This document shows positions 63,701 to 64,000 of a stretch of DNA of 64,000 bases, piece after piece. The stretch is from Flavobacteriaceae bacterium. GTDB lineage: Bacteria > Bacteroidota > Bacteroidia > Flavobacteriales > Flavobacteriaceae. Below the pieces are notes generated by a model that made no database searches, had not been told where the DNA came from, and worked only from the letters and a program-made list of their open reading frames with translations. Location of the stretch: the NCBI GenBank assembly GCA_003443635.1, contig CP031964.1, forward strand, positions 1,582,321 to 1,646,320. Reading direction: 5' to 3'. Both the position numbers and the translations under genes were made by a program. Every line of letters begins with the position of its first letter. Within the stretch, counting starts at the first letter, position 1.

Positions 63701-64000
63701 CACAATCCGGAGTAGCAGGCTCAGTTGTAGAGTACCCAGCTCCAGGAGATGTACATTGAGTTATTGAAGTTGTAGATCCAAAGAATCCATCACTATCACC
63801 ATCGACACCGATATACCATATAGTATTCGGATTGATGTTAGCGTCCGTATCATCACAATCCGGAGTAGCAGGCTCAGTTGTAGAGTACCCAGCTCCAGGA
63901 GATGTACATTGAGTTATTGAAGTTGTAGATCCAAAGAATCCATCACTATCACCATCGACACCGATATACCATATAGTATTCGGATTGATGTTAGCGTCCG
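60723..64000 (-). CDS. giant T9SS-exported protein of identical 51-residue metal-binding-like repeats (5' end outside window)
   Basis: The minus frame is open from the stop at 60723 to the window end, at least 1091 codons, with no ATG, GTG or TTG upstream of 60929, so only its tail is easily detected. From the N-terminal side it has 19 full copies of a 51-residue unit (61075-63981). Each unit has WYIGVDGDSDGFFG (Asp-rich, calcium-loop-like), a Cys in ITQCTSPGAGYS and a second Cys in PDCDDTDANINP. This is the MopE-like putative metal-binding motif. A variant end NNNIDENCDGIID follows, then a type A sorting domain with VTIYPNPFND and ITIIDINGRIVHRE, ending KKLIKYQNR. It is expected to be secreted by T9SS and attached to the cell surface. 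Confidence 0.9.
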   Translation of the reverse strand, partial: DANINPNTIWYIGVDGDSDGFFGSTTSITQCTSPGAGYSTTEPATPDCDDTDANINPNTIWYIGVDGDSDGFFGSTTSITQCTSPGAGYSTTEPATPDCDDTDANINPNTIWYIGVDGDSDGFFGSTTSITQCTSPGAGYSTTEPATPDCDDTDANINPNTIWYIGVDGDSDGFFGSTTSITQCTSPGAGYSTTEPATPDCDDTDANINPNTIWYIGVDGDSDGFFGSTTSITQCTSPGAGYSTTEPATPDCDDTDANINPNTIWYIGVDGDSDGFFGSTTSITQCTSPGAGYSTTEPATPDCDDTDANINPNTIWYIGVDGDSDGFFGSTTSITQCTSPGAGYSTTEPATPDCDDTDANINPNTIWYIGVDGDSDGFFGSTTSITQCTSPGAGYSTTEPATPDCDDTDANINPNTIWYIGVDGDSDGFFGSTTSITQCTSPGAGYSTTEPATPDCDDTDANINPNTIWYIGVDGDSDGFFGSTTSITQCTSPGAGYSTTEPATPDCDDTDANINPNTIWYIGVDGDSDGFFGSTTSITQCTSPGAGYSTTEPATPDCDDTDANINPNTIWYIGVDGDSDGFFGSTTSITQCTSPGAGYSTTEPATPDCDDTDANINPNTIWYIGVDGDSDGFFGSTTSITQCTSPGAGYSTTEPATPDCDDTDANINPNTIWYIGVDGDSDGFFGSTTSITQCTSPGAGYSTTEPATPDCDDTDANINPNTIWYIGVDGDSDGFFGSTTSITQCTSPGAGYSTTEPATPDCDDTDANINPNTIWYIGVDGDSDGFFGSTTSITQCTSPGAGYSTTEPATPDCDDTDANINPNTIWYIGVDGDSDGFFGSTTSITQCTSPGAGYSTTEPATPDCDDTDANINPNTIWYIGVDGDSDGFFGSTTSITQCTSPGAGYSTTEPATPDCDDTDANINPNTIWYIGVDGDSDGFFGSTTSITQCTSPGAGYSTTEPATPDCDDTDANINPSAVEIPNNNIDENCDGIIDNTLSSDDFDLGNVTIYPNPFNDVITIQLPLRFNNSEFNITIIDINGRIVHREAPSSINGRIDVSNLNRLAEGAYFIRITSKEERSTITKKLIKYQNR
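61075..64000. repeat. tandem array of a 153-bp coding unit, 19 full copies plus a partial one
   Basis: Copies start at 61075 and then every 153 bp up to 63982, where the window cuts the twentieth. I compared them by eye: all are identical except two sites (GATATT/GATGTT and AGCGTCC/AGCATCC on the plus strand). In coding sense these are AAT/AAC and GAT/GAC, both silent. Three versions occur: ten copies A,G; four A,A; five G,G. The unit is about 42% GC (64 of 153), richer than the surrounding genes. The array is in frame throughout, with no spacer. Confidence 0.97.

Noticed and set aside
61075..64000. Regular repeats that might be read as a CRISPR array or satellite DNA
   Set aside because: There are no unique spacers; the 153-bp units are contiguous, a multiple of three, and in frame with a T9SS-sorted protein.
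1..64000. tRNA, rRNA, tmRNA, prophage, transposase or insertion sequence
   Set aside because: Intergenic regions were read on both strands and none of these was recognised; a covariance-model scan would be needed to exclude short RNAs fully.

Overview
The window is AT-rich chromosomal DNA of a member of the Bacteroidota, most probably family Flavobacteriaceae. Evidence: promoters of the Bacteroidota type (TTG, about 19-20 bp, TAnnTTTG), two large cell-surface proteins ending in type IX secretion (T9SS) sorting domains, families typical of the group (DUF4252, DUF5777, DUF6495, DUF2911), a CarB without its regulatory domain, and many lipoproteins. No rRNA, tRNA, CRISPR array, prophage or insertion sequence was seen.

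Layout. 1-5 kb: the end of an alpha/beta hydrolase, a lytic transglycosylase, an S41 peptidase with a DUF2911 protein, a membrane-bound AraC-type regulator and a TPR-like protein. 5-8.3 kb: rpmH (L34) and carB. 8.3-10.6 kb: a probable four-gene envelope operon (OB-fold protein, DUF5777 barrel, one-heme lipoprotein, YceI). 10.6-11.3 kb: a graveyard of gene fragments. 11.3-13.2 kb: thioesterase and rmuC. 13.3-22.9 kb: a vitamin B12 locus with btuF/btuC/btuD-like ABC importer, cobC-cobS-cobT-cobU for nucleotide-loop assembly, a cobalamin riboswitch controlling a BtuB-like receptor, and two different PP-loop (Dph6-like) ATPases. 22.9-27.1 kb: thioesterase, S41 lipoprotein, and an ECF sigma / putative anti-sigma / two DUF4252 operon. 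27.2-36 kb: purB, DUF1028 protein, HEAT-like protein, heme-binding protein, glycosyltransferase, an iodotyrosine-deiodinase-like flavoenzyme, a sirtuin, a TrmH methyltransferase and small proteins. 36-46 kb: DEAD-box helicase with a structured leader, AraC regulator, S41 peptidase, rdgB, two unknown membrane proteins, GH2 beta-mannosidase, DCC protein. 46-54.8 kb: rlmH, nadC-yihY-priA, LytTR regulator, rpsF-rpsR-rplI, DUF6495, hisS. 54.9-64 kb: two giant T9SS-exported proteins on the minus strand.

The most striking object is the second giant protein (60723 to beyond 64000). It is encoded by at least 19 head-to-tail copies of a 153-bp unit that are identical except for two silent positions. 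Each copy gives the same 51-residue, two-cysteine, Asp-rich, MopE-like putative metal-binding module. The reading frame has no start codon inside the window, so ordinary gene finding sees only its last 68 codons.

How the genes work together. The B12 locus forms a coherent salvage route: outer-membrane uptake (BtuB), periplasmic capture and inner-membrane import (BtuF/C/D), then activation of cobinamide and attachment of the lower ligand (CobU, CobS, CobT, CobC). The riboswitch is seen only in front of btuB. Most other genes are single housekeeping units or short operons separated by clear hairpin terminators.
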